Assembly: GCA_903828455.1 (NCBI GenBank)
Contig: CAIKMJ010000008.1
Coordinates: 122,613 to 186,612 of the forward strand
Reading direction: 5' to 3'
Length of the DNA: 64,000 bases
From: an uncultured Acidobacteriia bacterium
GTDB lineage: Bacteria > Acidobacteriota > Terriglobia > Bryobacterales > Bryobacteraceae
Below, piece after piece: positions 34,518 through 43,358 of the stretch (its first letter is position 1; every line of letters begins with the position of its first letter). A program made the translations under genes and the position numbers. A model generated the notes under the pieces. The model was not told where the DNA came from and did no database searches. It worked only from the letters and a program-made list of their open reading frames with translations.

Positions 34518-35117
34518 ATGTTTCTGGTCGCCGGACTCGGTAATCCCGGCGAGCAGTACGCTGCGACTCCCCATAACCTGGGTTTTCTCGTGGTGGATTG
34601 TCTCGCCGCCCGTCACAACATTCGCGTGACGCGGAAGGAATGCCAGGCGCTTGTCGGCCAGGGCAGCATCGGCGGTAAAACCGTGTTGTTAGTGAAGCCA
34701 CAGACGTACATGAATCTCAGCGGCGTTGCCGTGAAGGCGCTCCTCGACCGCGAGGAAGCCCGGAGCGGCGACGCGCCCGCTGAGCTTCTGCTCGTCTATG
34801 ACGAACTCGCGCTGCCCTGGGGTGCGCTTCGCGTGCGCCCGAAGGGTTCGTCGGCCGGGCACAATGGCGTAAGCGATGTGATCGCCAAAGTGGGCACGCA
34901 GGAATTTCCCCGTATCCGGATGGGCATCCATCCCGGCCACCGCCTCGCCAGCGGAGCCGATTATGTGTTGTCGCGTTTTACGCGGCAGCAGACTGAAACC
35001 CTCGATTCGTTCGTCGGCATGGCGGCCGATGCGGCCGAATCGATTATCGCTGAAGGCGTCGAAATGTCCATGGCGAAATTCAATCGTCGCGCCCCAGGCA
35101 CAACAGAGGAACAATGA
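34518..35117 (+). CDS. pth: Peptidyl-tRNA hydrolase
   Basis: 199 residues. Releases peptides from prematurely dropped peptidyl-tRNA. Active-site residues are in [22 protein letters not shown] (catalytic His in HNLGF), [10 protein letters not shown] and [22 protein letters not shown]. Full length. Its stop overlaps the rpsF start by four bases (ATGA). Confidence 0.96.
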   Translation: MFLVAGLGNPGEQYAATPHNLGFLVVDCLAARHNIRVTRKECQALVGQGSIGGKTVLLVKPQTYMNLSGVAVKALLDREEARSGDAPAELLLVYDELALPWGALRVRPKGSSAGHNGVSDVIAKVGTQEFPRIRMGIHPGHRLASGADYVLSRFTRQQTETLDSFVGMAADAAESIIAEGVEMSMAKFNRRAPGTTEEQ

Positions 35118-35620
35118 GAATCTACGAAAATCTGTTCATCGTAAAACCCGATGCAACGGAAGAAGAGGTTGACAGCCTCGTCGAACAGATGTCGAAAACC
35201 GTCACTGCCACCGGCGGCACGGTCGACAAGGTTGAAAAGTGGGGTAAGCGCAGACTCGCTTACCGGGTAGAGAAGAACCGCGAAGGCCAGTACGTGCTCC
35301 TGCAGTTCACGGCGGAAGCGGCGACCGTGCATGAGTTCGAGCGCCGTCTGCGTGTGCAGGATTCGGTGATCAAGTACCTCACCGTGCGCATCGACGAAAC
35401 GCTGAAGCGGGTCGAGAAGCGGAAGAAGCAGCGCGAAAAGCGTGCGCATCGTCGTCCGCAGGCAGCCGCTCCCCAGCCCTCGCTGGCGCAGCAGATGCTG
35501 GGCGGCGCGGCCGAAGGCGCACATGCCATGCCCGGCGCACCTGTGCCCGCGGCAGCGCCTGCTGCAGCGACCCCGGCCGCGGCTCCGGCTCATCCGGCTC
35601 CCGGCGCACCCACTGAATAA
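35114..35620 (+). CDS. rpsF: Ribosomal protein bS6
   Basis: 168 residues. The S6 domain covers 1-95 ([39 protein letters not shown]) and pairs with bS18 on the 30S platform. Unusual is the 70-residue C-terminal extension, first basic ([16 protein letters not shown]) then Ala/Pro-rich. Typical bS6 is about 95-130 residues, so this tail is long. Overlaps pth. Confidence 0.95.
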   Translation: MRIYENLFIVKPDATEEEVDSLVEQMSKTVTATGGTVDKVEKWGKRRLAYRVEKNREGQYVLLQFTAEAATVHEFERRLRVQDSVIKYLTVRIDETLKRVEKRKKQREKRAHRRPQAAAPQPSLAQQMLGGAAEGAHAMPGAPVPAAAPAAATPAAAPAHPAPGAPTE

Positions 35621-35651
35621 CCCGCTGAATAGACGATAAGGAGATCTCACA

Positions 35652-35954
35652 ATGGCTGAACAAAAAGGTGGAAGACCGATCGCTGCCTCGCAGCGCCCCA
35701 CCGGCGGGGATAAAGCCGCCGCCGTGGGTAAGAAGCAGTATTTCCGTCGCAAGAAAGTCTGCCGCTTCTGCATGGAGAAGATGGACGACATCAACTACAA
35801 GGACATCCGCACCCTGCAGGCCTTCATCGCCGAGCGCGGCAAGATTGTCCCGCGCCGCATTTCCGGCGTGTGCGCCCCGCACCAGCGCCGCCTGACGGAC
35901 GCGATTCTGAAAGCCCGCAACATCGCCCTGCTGCCGTTCGCAGCAGCGGTTTAA
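35652..35954 (+). CDS. rpsR: Ribosomal protein bS18
   Basis: 100 residues. The signature [21 protein letters not shown] is complete. CRFC plus GVCAPH provides three Cys and a His, consistent with the zinc-binding (C+) form. It starts with a good AAGGAG site. Lies between rpsF and rplI as in most bacteria. Confidence 0.96.
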   Translation: MAEQKGGRPIAASQRPTGGDKAAAVGKKQYFRRKKVCRFCMEKMDDINYKDIRTLQAFIAERGKIVPRRISGVCAPHQRRLTDAILKARNIALLPFAAAV

Positions 35955-35969
35955 GGAGACATCGACCCA

Positions 35970-36422
35970 ATGGCAATGGAAATCATTCTTCGGGAAGACG
36001 TCGAAAACCTCGGTGGCCGCGGCGATGTGGTGAAGGTCGCCTCCGGCTATGCACGCAATTTCCTGCTGCCCCGCAAACTCGCGGTGGCGGCCACGGACTC
36101 CAACCGCAAGATCGTGGAGCAGGAGCGCCAGGCGCATCTGCGCAAGGAAGCCAAACTCATCGGCGAGGCGCAGGAACTGGCCAAGCTGGTGGGCGCGGTG
36201 ACCATCACGATCGCGCGCAAGGCCGGCGAAAACGATCAGCTGTTCGGCTCCGTTACGGCGGCCGATATTGCCGATGCGCTGGCGGCTCAGAAGTACCAGA
36301 TCGAGCGCCGCAGGATTCACCTCGATGAGGCGATCCGCACGCTCGGCGAGCACAAGGTGCCGGTCCGGCTGCATCGCGAAGTGACGGTGGAAGTGACCGT
36401 CAACGTGACGCGGGAAGAATAA
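35970..36422 (+). CDS. rplI: Ribosomal protein bL9
   Basis: 150 residues. N-terminal domain (EIILREDVENLGGRGDVVKVASGYARNFLLP) is the L9 signature; a long connecting helix and the C-terminal domain follow. It starts at ATG 35970, with AAGGAG 12 nt upstream; a second ATG two codons in is possible. Last gene of the ribosomal run and immediately followed by an intrinsic terminator. Confidence 0.96.
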   Translation: MAMEIILREDVENLGGRGDVVKVASGYARNFLLPRKLAVAATDSNRKIVEQERQAHLRKEAKLIGEAQELAKLVGAVTITIARKAGENDQLFGSVTAADIADALAAQKYQIERRRIHLDEAIRTLGEHKVPVRLHREVTVEVTVNVTREE

Positions 36423-36443
36423 GCGGACGCAAGTCCAAAAAAG

Positions 36444-36478
36444 AAAGGGAAGCGGTGATGAGCCGCTTCCCTTTTTTT
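36444..36478 (+). terminator. Strong intrinsic terminator after rplI
   Basis: Stem GGGAAGCGG at 36447-36455 and CCGCTTCCC at 36463-36471, 7-nt loop, followed by seven T; the upstream A-run lets it work in both directions, so it can also end the convergent gene at 36553. Confidence 0.93.
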
Positions 36479-36494
36479 ATTTTCGTGCGCTTTC

Positions 36495-36550
36495 GTTGAA
36501 TTCGCCGGATGAATTCGAATTCGCCCGATGAATTCGCCTGAATTCGCCGG
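36495..36550. repeat. Degenerate ~12-bp GAATTCGCC repeats beyond the stop of the gene at 36553
   Basis: GAATTCGCC occurs repeatedly with spacers of about 8-13 bases between 36495 and 36550, partly as overlapping EcoRI-like palindromes. On the minus strand this is GGCGAATTC, similar to the last codons GGCGAGTAA of the adjacent gene, as expected if the gene end was copied and has drifted. Confidence 0.65.
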
Positions 36551-36552
36551 GC

Positions 36553-37347
36553 TTACTCGCCTGCCTGTTGCTCCGTCTGCGCGGCTTTCGCGTTCTGCCG
36601 CGCTTTGTGATGCTGATACCAGGACTTCACATCCGGCCAGAATTCCTTGAGGATTTGAGAAACGGCATCGGTTCCCACCTGTTGGGCCGCGCGCTCCATC
36701 GTGTAGCTGAAGCCCCGGGAATCGGGATAATACGCGTTGCCGATTGCGGCCGCCATGCTGTTGCCCAGGATTTCCGGCGCGTTGAAGCAAAGCCGGCCCG
36801 TATCGTCGTGCGCAACAAATACGCGAGTCGCGGCATACAGGATGCGGCTCTTTTTGCTGCCCGTGCCGCGGCGGAAATAACGCGGGTCCTCGTGCAGCAG
36901 CGAGGGAATGATCGCCTCGGTCATATAGTTCCCCAGGTCCTGATCCGCCAGCGCCGTGCCGTAGCGATGCAGATAACCGACGAAGCCCTGCCCGAACGAC
37001 GGATTGGAATTGGTCACCTGCGCCAGGCTCGAAAATGCCGCGGCCAGCGCGTAGGACGGTCCGTCGAGCGTGTCTCGCGTGGCAATGATGTATTTTTGCT
37101 TCGTCGTCAGCGGCACATAGGGCTGGCCGCCTTCGACCGTCCGGTAGTTGGGCAGCACTCCAAACGCGTGCTTATCGGTTGTGGAACCGGCATCGCCGGG
37201 CAATACGGCGACCGCAGGCGTCGCGGCCGCGGATTCGGCCGGCTGCGCAGCGGCAGGACCACTTCCCTCGGCCGATAACACCGTTGCGAAACATGCCGAC
37301 AGCACGGCAACGAGAGCAAATTTTCTGGATGTTTTATTACAATTCAT
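36553..37347 (-). CDS. Secreted conserved protein of unknown function
   Basis: 264 residues with a signal peptide (ending VLSAEG) and an Ala/Pro-rich linker. The conserved core starts at FGVLPNYRTVEGGQPYVPLT and continues with TRDTLDGPSYALAAAFSSLAQ and EDPRYFRRGTGSKKSRILYAATR. I recognise this as a pattern common in acidobacterial secreted proteins but know no function; the regular amphipathic helices could be membrane-associated. It is divergent from the M1 peptidase gene. A terminator lies beyond its stop. Confidence 0.75.
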   Translation of the reverse strand: MNCNKTSRKFALVAVLSACFATVLSAEGSGPAAAQPAESAAATPAVAVLPGDAGSTTDKHAFGVLPNYRTVEGGQPYVPLTTKQKYIIATRDTLDGPSYALAAAFSSLAQVTNSNPSFGQGFVGYLHRYGTALADQDLGNYMTEAIIPSLLHEDPRYFRRGTGSKKSRILYAATRVFVAHDDTGRLCFNAPEILGNSMAAAIGNAYYPDSRGFSYTMERAAQQVGTDAVSQILKEFWPDVKSWYQHHKARQNAKAAQTEQQAGE

Positions 37348-37450
37348 GAAACAAATGGGCTACACCGATGCCCTGTGCGTTTTGTCCAATCATGACATAC
37401 GGTTCGCAACGGTCCGGGGTTTCGCCAGCCATGCGGTGGATAATGGTTCT

Positions 37451-39361
37451 TTGATACGGCACGCCAGCCTCGCGATTCCGCTTATTCTCGTTATGTCCTC
37501 CTGTGCGCCCACGCCCCCGGCCATGCCCCCCGTGGCACGAGATGTTCATTCCTACGGCAACCCGAACGAGGCGCGCGTGCGCCACGTGAGCCTCGATCTG
37601 AGCATCATTTTCGAGCAGCACACGCTGCGCGGCACGGCCGTGCTGACGATCGAGCATCCCAATCCGGCGGTGAAGCAGATTGTGCTCGATTCGCGCGCGC
37701 TGCAAGTCGATATGGTCGAGATTTCGCCGGACAATTCCAGCTGGAAGGAAGCCCGTTTCGCGCTGGGCAAGGCCGACCAATTTCTCGGCGCGCCGCTTGC
37801 GATTGAGCTTGAGCCGGAGACCAGGTTCATCCGCCTGAAATATTCCACCGCCCCCACGGCCTCTGCGTTGCAGTGGCTGGAGCCGAGCCAGACGAAGGGC
37901 GGAAAACTGCCGTTTCTTTACACACAGTCCGAGGCCATTCACGCGCGCAGCTGGATTCCGCTGCAGGACTCACCGGGCGTGCGTGTAACCTACGATGCGC
38001 GCATTCACGTTCCCCCGGGACTGACCGCCGTCATGAGCGCCGCCAATTGTACGGCTGCCGGCGACGGGGCCGAACCGCTGCCCGGCCATGCCTCCGACTG
38101 CCACTTCATTCTCGACGAGGCCGTACCGCCTTACCTGATTGCGCTCGCCGCCGGGGACCTGAAATTCATGCCGACCGGCACTCGCACCGGGGTGTGGGCG
38201 GAACCGGCCGTGCTCGAAGCCGCCGCAACGGAATTTTCCGACATGGAGCGGATGCTGCAGGCTGCGGAGAAGCTGTACGGCCCGTACCGGTGGGAGCGTT
38301 ACGACGTGCTGGTTCTGCCGCCCAGCTTTCCGTACGGGGGGATGGAGAATCCGCGCCTGACTTTCGCCACGCCCACCGTGATTGCCGGGGATAAGAGTCT
38401 GGTGTCGCTGGTGGCGCACGAACTGGCGCACTCCTGGTCGGGCAATCTGGTGACGAATGCGACGTGGAGCGACTTCTGGCTCAACGAAGGCTTCACTGTT
38501 TATATTGAACGCCGCATCCTCGAAGAGCTTTACGGTCCACGCCGCGCCGCAATGGAGGCCGAACTTGGCTATCAGGATCTGCTGCAGGAACTGGCAAAAC
38601 TGCCGCCCGGCGATCAGGTGCTGCAGCTCAACCTGGCCGGACGCGATCCGGACGCCGGCGTCAGCAGCGTCGCGTACGAAAAGGGAGCACTGCTTCTGCG
38701 CGCGCTGGAGGAGATGTACGGCCGGCCGCAACTGGACGAGTATCTGAAATCCTACTTCGACCATTTTGCCTTCCAGAGCATCACGACGCCCACCGCCATC
38801 GAGTGGATGAAGCAGCATCTGCTGGCCACCGACCCGACGTTGGGAGCCAGCGTTCCGCGAACTCCGCTGCAACTGGACGAATGGCTCACTAAACCTGGCC
38901 TGCCCGTCTCAGCGCCGGCTCCGAACAAGGCGGTCTTCGCCGACATCGATCGCGACGTGACCGCATGGCTCGCCGGAAGCCGCATTACCACCACAGCATG
39001 GAGCACGCAGGAGTGGATTCACTTCCTCCGCGGCCTGCCCGCGAAGCTGGATTCCGCCCAGCTGAGCCGCCTCGATTCTGAGTTCCGCTTCACGCAGTCG
39101 CACAACGACGAAATCCTGCAGGAATGGCTGCTCATCGCGATTCGCAACCACTACGAAGCGGCTTCAGCGCGCCTCGTGGAGTTCCTGACCACAGTTGGCC
39201 GCCGCAAATATGTAAAGCCGCTGTACGAAGCGCTCGATGCCAGGACCGCTGCCGCCATTTACGAGAAGGCCCGGCCGCGCTACCATCACATTACGCAAAG
39301 CTCGATTGACGCGATTCTGGCGGCAAAGCAGAACGATCGCCTGGCAAAGAAGACACAATAG
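37451..39361 (+). CDS. M1 family aminopeptidase lipoprotein
   Basis: About 636 residues. The zinc site VAHELAHSWSGN with Glu in FWLNEGFTVYIE, and GGMENPRLTFA for substrate N-terminus recognition, define M1 aminopeptidases; the C-terminal part resembles the leukotriene A4 hydrolase branch. I chose TTG 37451 because it yields a compact lipoprotein signal with lipobox VMSSC and leaves room for divergent promoters; ATG 37346 is an alternative but would overlap the start codon of the opposite gene. Secreted, exported by Sec and lipid-anchored. It is the fourth metallopeptidase family in the window. Confidence 0.9.
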   Translation: MIRHASLAIPLILVMSSCAPTPPAMPPVARDVHSYGNPNEARVRHVSLDLSIIFEQHTLRGTAVLTIEHPNPAVKQIVLDSRALQVDMVEISPDNSSWKEARFALGKADQFLGAPLAIELEPETRFIRLKYSTAPTASALQWLEPSQTKGGKLPFLYTQSEAIHARSWIPLQDSPGVRVTYDARIHVPPGLTAVMSAANCTAAGDGAEPLPGHASDCHFILDEAVPPYLIALAAGDLKFMPTGTRTGVWAEPAVLEAAATEFSDMERMLQAAEKLYGPYRWERYDVLVLPPSFPYGGMENPRLTFATPTVIAGDKSLVSLVAHELAHSWSGNLVTNATWSDFWLNEGFTVYIERRILEELYGPRRAAMEAELGYQDLLQELAKLPPGDQVLQLNLAGRDPDAGVSSVAYEKGALLLRALEEMYGRPQLDEYLKSYFDHFAFQSITTPTAIEWMKQHLLATDPTLGASVPRTPLQLDEWLTKPGLPVSAPAPNKAVFADIDRDVTAWLAGSRITTTAWSTQEWIHFLRGLPAKLDSAQLSRLDSEFRFTQSHNDEILQEWLLIAIRNHYEAASARLVEFLTTVGRRKYVKPLYEALDARTAAAIYEKARPRYHHITQSSIDAILAAKQNDRLAKKTQ

Positions 39362-39363
39362 CC

Positions 39364-40113
39364 TCACAGCACCGCTTCGGCCGAATGGATGCCGGCGGTT
39401 TGCAGGCTGGCCGCCATCTTTTCGAGCGCTGCGCGATGAATCTGAGAGACGCGGCTCTCGTTGATTCCCATGCGATCGCCAATTTCGCGCATCGTTTTTC
39501 CGCCCAGATAATACAGGCCGATCACCATCTGGTAGCGCTCCGGCAGATCCTTCATCGCGCCGGACAACATGGATCGAAGCTGCCGCTGCCCGGTGAGGAC
39601 GTCCGGATTAAGATCGTCGCCGGCGGGAAACTCCGGCACATTCTGGTTTTCGCTTTCCGGCGGACGGCTGGAGGCTGACAGCAACCCCACCATGCGCAGT
39701 TCGACTGCGACCTGCCGCCAGCGTTCCAGATCCATGCCCATTTTTTCGGCGATTTCGGCCTCCGTCGGCGGGCGCTCCATGGCGGCCTGGAATTCGCGCG
39801 TAGCCGCCTCAAGTTGTTTGTGGCGGCGCCGCAGATCCCGCGACGCCCAGTCGAGGTCGCGCAGGCTGTCCAGAATTGCTCCCTTGATCCGGTGTTTGGC
39901 GTAGCCCTGAAACGTGACCTGCTTATCTCCGTTGTACTTCAGGGCTGCATCGAACAGACCAAGGATTCCGGCGTGAATCAGATCGTCGAGGTCCACGTGC
40001 ACCGGCAGATTTTCATAGACACGAACGGCAATTGCCCTCACCAGCGACAAATGCTTCAGGACCAGCGCGTCACGCTCGCTGTCACTCTTTGGAGGCTCCG
40101 GGCATTGCGGCAT
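39364..40113 (-). CDS. Sigma-28/FliA-type sigma factor
   Basis: 249 residues. Region 2 (VDLDDLIHAGILGLFDAALKY, FQGYAKHRIKGAILDSLRDLDW) includes the FliA/WhiG phrase on -10 contact; region 3 (PPTEAEIAEKMGM) and region 4 (LPERYQMVIGLYYLGGKTMREIGDRMGINESRVSQIHRAAL) follow. No flagellar gene is nearby, so it may control motility elsewhere or a non-motility regulon as WhiG does. The ATG at 40113 is the natural family start; upstream reading is low-complexity. Convergent with the M1 peptidase gene. Confidence 0.92.
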   Translation of the reverse strand: MPQCPEPPKSDSERDALVLKHLSLVRAIAVRVYENLPVHVDLDDLIHAGILGLFDAALKYNGDKQVTFQGYAKHRIKGAILDSLRDLDWASRDLRRRHKQLEAATREFQAAMERPPTEAEIAEKMGMDLERWRQVAVELRMVGLLSASSRPPESENQNVPEFPAGDDLNPDVLTGQRQLRSMLSGAMKDLPERYQMVIGLYYLGGKTMREIGDRMGINESRVSQIHRAALEKMAASLQTAGIHSAEAVL

Positions 40114-40171
40114 TTGGACGGCTTTGTTGCACGGTGATCGCCATCCGCCGGCAGGATTTTCCCCCGAAAAC

Positions 40172-40480
40172 TCAATGACTTCCCGGGGAGTCCGATTCCC
40201 TGCCCGGAACACCAGGGCCGTTTTGGGCCGGGTCGCCCGCCTCGTGTTCCAACGTGGCACCGGCTTCCCTGTTCCCGTCCCCCGGACTCCCGCCTGCGCC
40301 GGTTGCGCGCGGCGAAGTCCAGCCGGCGCGGTCGGCAATCACGGTCTTCGCCATCAGGCCTGCCAGCAGGATGAGCACGGCGTAAAGCACGGTCCCGTGC
40401 AGCCGCAGGAAGGCGATGCCGCCGAGGACCGCATACGCCGCCAGAGCGGTCCACAAACGCCGATTCTGAGTACCTTCCAT
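40172..40480 (-). CDS. Small membrane protein of unknown function
   Basis: 102 residues with two hydrophobic segments (about 8-25 and 28-50) and a Gly/Pro/Glu-rich hydrophilic tail. It starts 6 bases downstream of the TonB-like gene's stop, so it likely shares that message, and lies just upstream of the sigma factor gene. No family recognised; the tail's low complexity makes the exact C-terminus uncertain. Confidence 0.55.
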   Translation of the reverse strand: MEGTQNRRLWTALAAYAVLGGIAFLRLHGTVLYAVLILLAGLMAKTVIADRAGWTSPRATGAGGSPGDGNREAGATLEHEAGDPAQNGPGVPGRESDSPGSH

Positions 40481-40486
40481 CGTGAT

Positions 40487-41584
40487 CTACCTTGCCGGCA
40501 TATTGTACTGAAAAGTCATCTGCAGCACGATGCGGTCTCCGCGAAATTCCGGCGGGAGCGGCGGCAGCGGGTTGGAGGCGCTGATGGCCGCTACCGCCGC
40601 CTGGTCGAGCGCCTTCGCCCCGGATTCGGTGGAGAAGACCACCTTGGTCACGGTTCCCTGCTTCACAATCGCGAACTGCAGACTGACCTGCCCGCGCTGC
40701 CCCAGCCGCGCCGCCTCCGGGTAGACCGCGAACCAGTTGCGGCGCACCGCCGCCAGCACCTGCAGCAGATAGGGCCGGAAATCGACGCCCATCGGGTCGC
40801 TCTTCAGTTCCAGATTTGAGCGCGGCCGGCCGGCGGAAGGCGGCAGATTCAGCCCCGGTCCGAAGCCCCCTTCGTCGGTGCCGATATCGCCTACCGATTG
40901 CGATCCGGAGGCGCCGTGCGTGACGGCCCGAATGGCTTCCTGCACGGAAGGATTGGGAACCGCCAGTCCGCCGGCGGGTTTCGGCTGCGGCGAACTCGCC
41001 GGGCCTGGGGGAGCCGCGGCATTCTGCAGTTCCAGCTTCGGCTGCTGCACCGGCGGCGCGGGCTGCGGAGGGGCGGTGAGGCGCGCGAGTTGCTGCTGTT
41101 GCGGCAGCTGCGCTTCGATCTTCGGCGGCTCGACAATCTTCGGCGGTTCGACAATCCTGGGCGGCTCTGCCACAACTGGTTTCGGCGCTGCCTGTGCCAC
41201 CTGCGGCACTGCCACCGGCGCGGGCGCAGGAGGCGGGGTCTGCTTCGCCGCGGGTGCCGGCGCCGGAGCCCGCAGCTTCGGGCGAGTCGGAATGGCCTCG
41301 GCCGTGAGTTCCTTGCTGATTTTGCCTTTGTTGGGCGCCTTCTGGGTCAGATCGGTGGGGATGAAAAGCGGCGTGACGTGCACCACAAAAGAGGGCGGCA
41401 CTTCGCGCACCGGCGTGTCCGGAATCGACAACGCCACCAGAACCGCGATGACATGCACGACTGCCGAGCCGGCCGCGGCCCGCTTCCAGCGGTACAGGTC
41501 GCCGGCGCGATCGTCAGCCAGCAGAAGATTGAGTTCAGGTTCCGTATCTGGATTGGCGTCGCCGGCGCGCGCTAAGGTTTCCAT
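40487..41584 (-). CDS. TonB-like energy transducer
   Basis: 365 residues. One membrane anchor at about 38-55 (AAAGSAVVHVIAVLVALSI), a long Pro/Ala/Glu/Lys-rich spacer (80-195) with repeated EPPKIVEPPKI, and a C-terminal TonB-type domain (about 270-365: VLAAVRRNWFAVYPEAARLGQ, VSLQFAIVKQGTVTKVVF). Such proteins pass energy from ExbBD to outer-membrane transporters. ExbB/ExbD genes are not adjacent. Its 5' end overlaps the Gfo/Idh gene by 13 bases. Confidence 0.88.
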   Translation of the reverse strand: METLARAGDANPDTEPELNLLLADDRAGDLYRWKRAAAGSAVVHVIAVLVALSIPDTPVREVPPSFVVHVTPLFIPTDLTQKAPNKGKISKELTAEAIPTRPKLRAPAPAPAAKQTPPPAPAPVAVPQVAQAAPKPVVAEPPRIVEPPKIVEPPKIEAQLPQQQQLARLTAPPQPAPPVQQPKLELQNAAAPPGPASSPQPKPAGGLAVPNPSVQEAIRAVTHGASGSQSVGDIGTDEGGFGPGLNLPPSAGRPRSNLELKSDPMGVDFRPYLLQVLAAVRRNWFAVYPEAARLGQRGQVSLQFAIVKQGTVTKVVFSTESGAKALDQAAVAAISASNPLPPLPPEFRGDRIVLQMTFQYNMPAR

Positions 41585-42522
41585 CCTGCTGCCAGTGTTT
41601 TCTCCACAACGCTCGCGTGCTCTTCGATCTTAGCAACCACCGCCAGCGCTATCTCCAGCGTTTGACGCGCCTTACGCCCATCCAGTTTCGGTGCCTCGCG
41701 GGTTTCGACCGAATCGAGAAACGCGTCGAACTGCAGCTTCAGCGGCTCGGCCGATTCGATTTTCATCTCTTCGAAATCGATGCCCTGCGGTCCGCCGACG
41801 CTGAACACGGCGCCCGACTGTTTGGCGTAATCCAGCGAAATATACTGCCTCGGCTGGAACATGCGCAGCTTGCGAATTTTTTCCGTCGAAACACGGCTGG
41901 CCGTCAGGTTGGCCACGCAGCCGTCGGTAAACTCCAGCCGCACGTTGGCGATATCCACTTTCGGCGACAGCACCGAAATCCCGGCGGCGCGAATCTCCTT
42001 CAGCTTGCCTTTGGTGAGCGCCCGCACGATGTCCAGATCGTGAATCATCAGGTCGAGAACAACATCCACATCGAGGCTGCGCAGCGTAAACACGCTCATC
42101 CGGTGGATTTCGAAAAAGAGCGGCAGCTTCGACCGCTTCTCCAGTTCCACTACCGCCGGATTGAAGCGCTCCAGATGCCCCACCTGCAGGATGCGCCCGC
42201 CCCGCTCGGCCGCCTTCACCAGCCGGTCTGCCTCTTTCAGCGTCGCCGCGATCGGCTTTTCCACCAGCACGTCGATGCCGGCTTCGAGCAGCGCGACGCC
42301 AATTTCGGCGTGCAACACAGTGGGGGCCGCCACGATGGCCGCGTCCACCTTACCGATGACGTCGCGATAATCGTCGGTGGTGGTGGCTCCGCCCGCATGT
42401 TCGGCGGCGCGCATCTGGTCGGGATCCACCACAAACGCCAGCTCGGCGCGTTCGCTCTCCCGCACGACGCGTACATGGTTTCTGCCGAACGAGCCGGCAC
42501 CGATCACGGCAACGCGCTTCAC
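41572..42522 (-). CDS. Gfo/Idh/MocA oxidoreductase of the lipid A block
   Basis: 316 residues. Rossmann N-terminus VAVIGAGSFGRNHVRVV binds NAD(P), and VEKPIAATLKEADRL carries the conserved catalytic Lys (EKP). Position directly after lpxI in a fabZ-lpxA-lpxI operon resembles GnnA, the UDP-GlcNAc 3-dehydrogenase needed for 2,3-diamino lipid A in some bacteria. No GnnB-type aminotransferase is in the window, so this is only suggestive. Overlaps lpxI by 4 bases. Confidence 0.85.
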   Translation of the reverse strand: MKRVAVIGAGSFGRNHVRVVRESERAELAFVVDPDQMRAAEHAGGATTTDDYRDVIGKVDAAIVAAPTVLHAEIGVALLEAGIDVLVEKPIAATLKEADRLVKAAERGGRILQVGHLERFNPAVVELEKRSKLPLFFEIHRMSVFTLRSLDVDVVLDLMIHDLDIVRALTKGKLKEIRAAGISVLSPKVDIANVRLEFTDGCVANLTASRVSTEKIRKLRMFQPRQYISLDYAKQSGAVFSVGGPQGIDFEEMKIESAEPLKLQFDAFLDSVETREAPKLDGRKARQTLEIALAVVAKIEEHASVVEKTLAAGWKP

Positions 42523-43349
42523 GCCTTTTTCTCTCCTTCGGGCAGGGCTTCCATACCCACAATGGCAATTTTCGCAGCCGCAGCCTTGTGCAGCAGTTCT
42601 TCGCGATCCAGCAACAGCGTGCGGCCGGCGTCGATGGCGAGCGCCGTGGTGTTGGTTTCGATCATGGTGTCGATGGTGGCGGGCCCGATGACCGGCACAT
42701 CGAACAACAAATGCCGCCGCCGCGAGGACGCCTTGACCAGCGTGAGGCGCTTGCCTTCCACGAGCGAGGCAGCGCGGCGCAACATGGCGTCGGTGCCTTC
42801 CATGGCCTCCAGCGCCACGCAGGCCCGGTCGGCAATGGCAACGCTCTGGCCCAGATCGAAACTCGCCAGGTGATGCGCGATCCGGCGTCCGTAATCGATG
42901 TCGCGCTGCTCGTCGGAATCCGGCTTTCGCTTCGTCACCGCGCCGGCCGGCGCCAGCAGTTCTTTGAGGAGCAGAGTGGAGTCCACCAGCTCAATGCCCT
43001 CGTCGGCCAGCACGCGCGCCACCGCGCCGATCAGCGAATCCGTGTTCTTGTGCAGCAGGCCCATCAGCAGTTTGGCCAGACGCCAGTCGGGCCGGATGCC
43101 GGAGAAGATCTTCGCGTGCTTCACCTGCCCCGCCATCATGATCTGCGTGATCCCTTCGGATTTGCAGATTTCGATCAGCCGGCTCAGTTCGCCCAGCGAG
43201 ATCCGGTAACACTTTGCAGCCGCCTGATCGACTTCGGGCCCGGCCTCTTCTTTGATCGCAATGGCAACCGCTTCATCGCCCTGCCGACGCGCGGCTTCGA
43301 GTGCAACCACCGGAAAGCGGCCGTTACCGGCGATGATGCCGTACTTCAT
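42519..43349 (-). CDS. lpxI: UDP-2,3-diacylglucosamine pyrophosphatase (LpxI)
   Basis: 276 residues of the DUF1009/LpxI type: YGIIAGNGRFPVVALEAARR at the N-terminus, MMAGQVKHAKIFSG in the middle, and the C-terminal CRRxxxx-like HLLFDVPVIGPATIDTM with TTALAIDAGRTLLLD. Releases UMP from UDP-2,3-diacyl-GlcN, the fourth lipid A step, replacing LpxH. Preceded by lpxA 9 bases away. Confidence 0.93.
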   Translation of the reverse strand: MKYGIIAGNGRFPVVALEAARRQGDEAVAIAIKEEAGPEVDQAAAKCYRISLGELSRLIEICKSEGITQIMMAGQVKHAKIFSGIRPDWRLAKLLMGLLHKNTDSLIGAVARVLADEGIELVDSTLLLKELLAPAGAVTKRKPDSDEQRDIDYGRRIAHHLASFDLGQSVAIADRACVALEAMEGTDAMLRRAASLVEGKRLTLVKASSRRRHLLFDVPVIGPATIDTMIETNTTALAIDAGRTLLLDREELLHKAAAAKIAIVGMEALPEGEKKA

Positions 43350-43358
43350 CGGGATGGC

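Noticed and set aside
36495..36550. GAATTC clusters as a regulatory operator
   Set aside because: Irregular spacing and similarity to the adjacent gene end make drifted tandem copies more likely.
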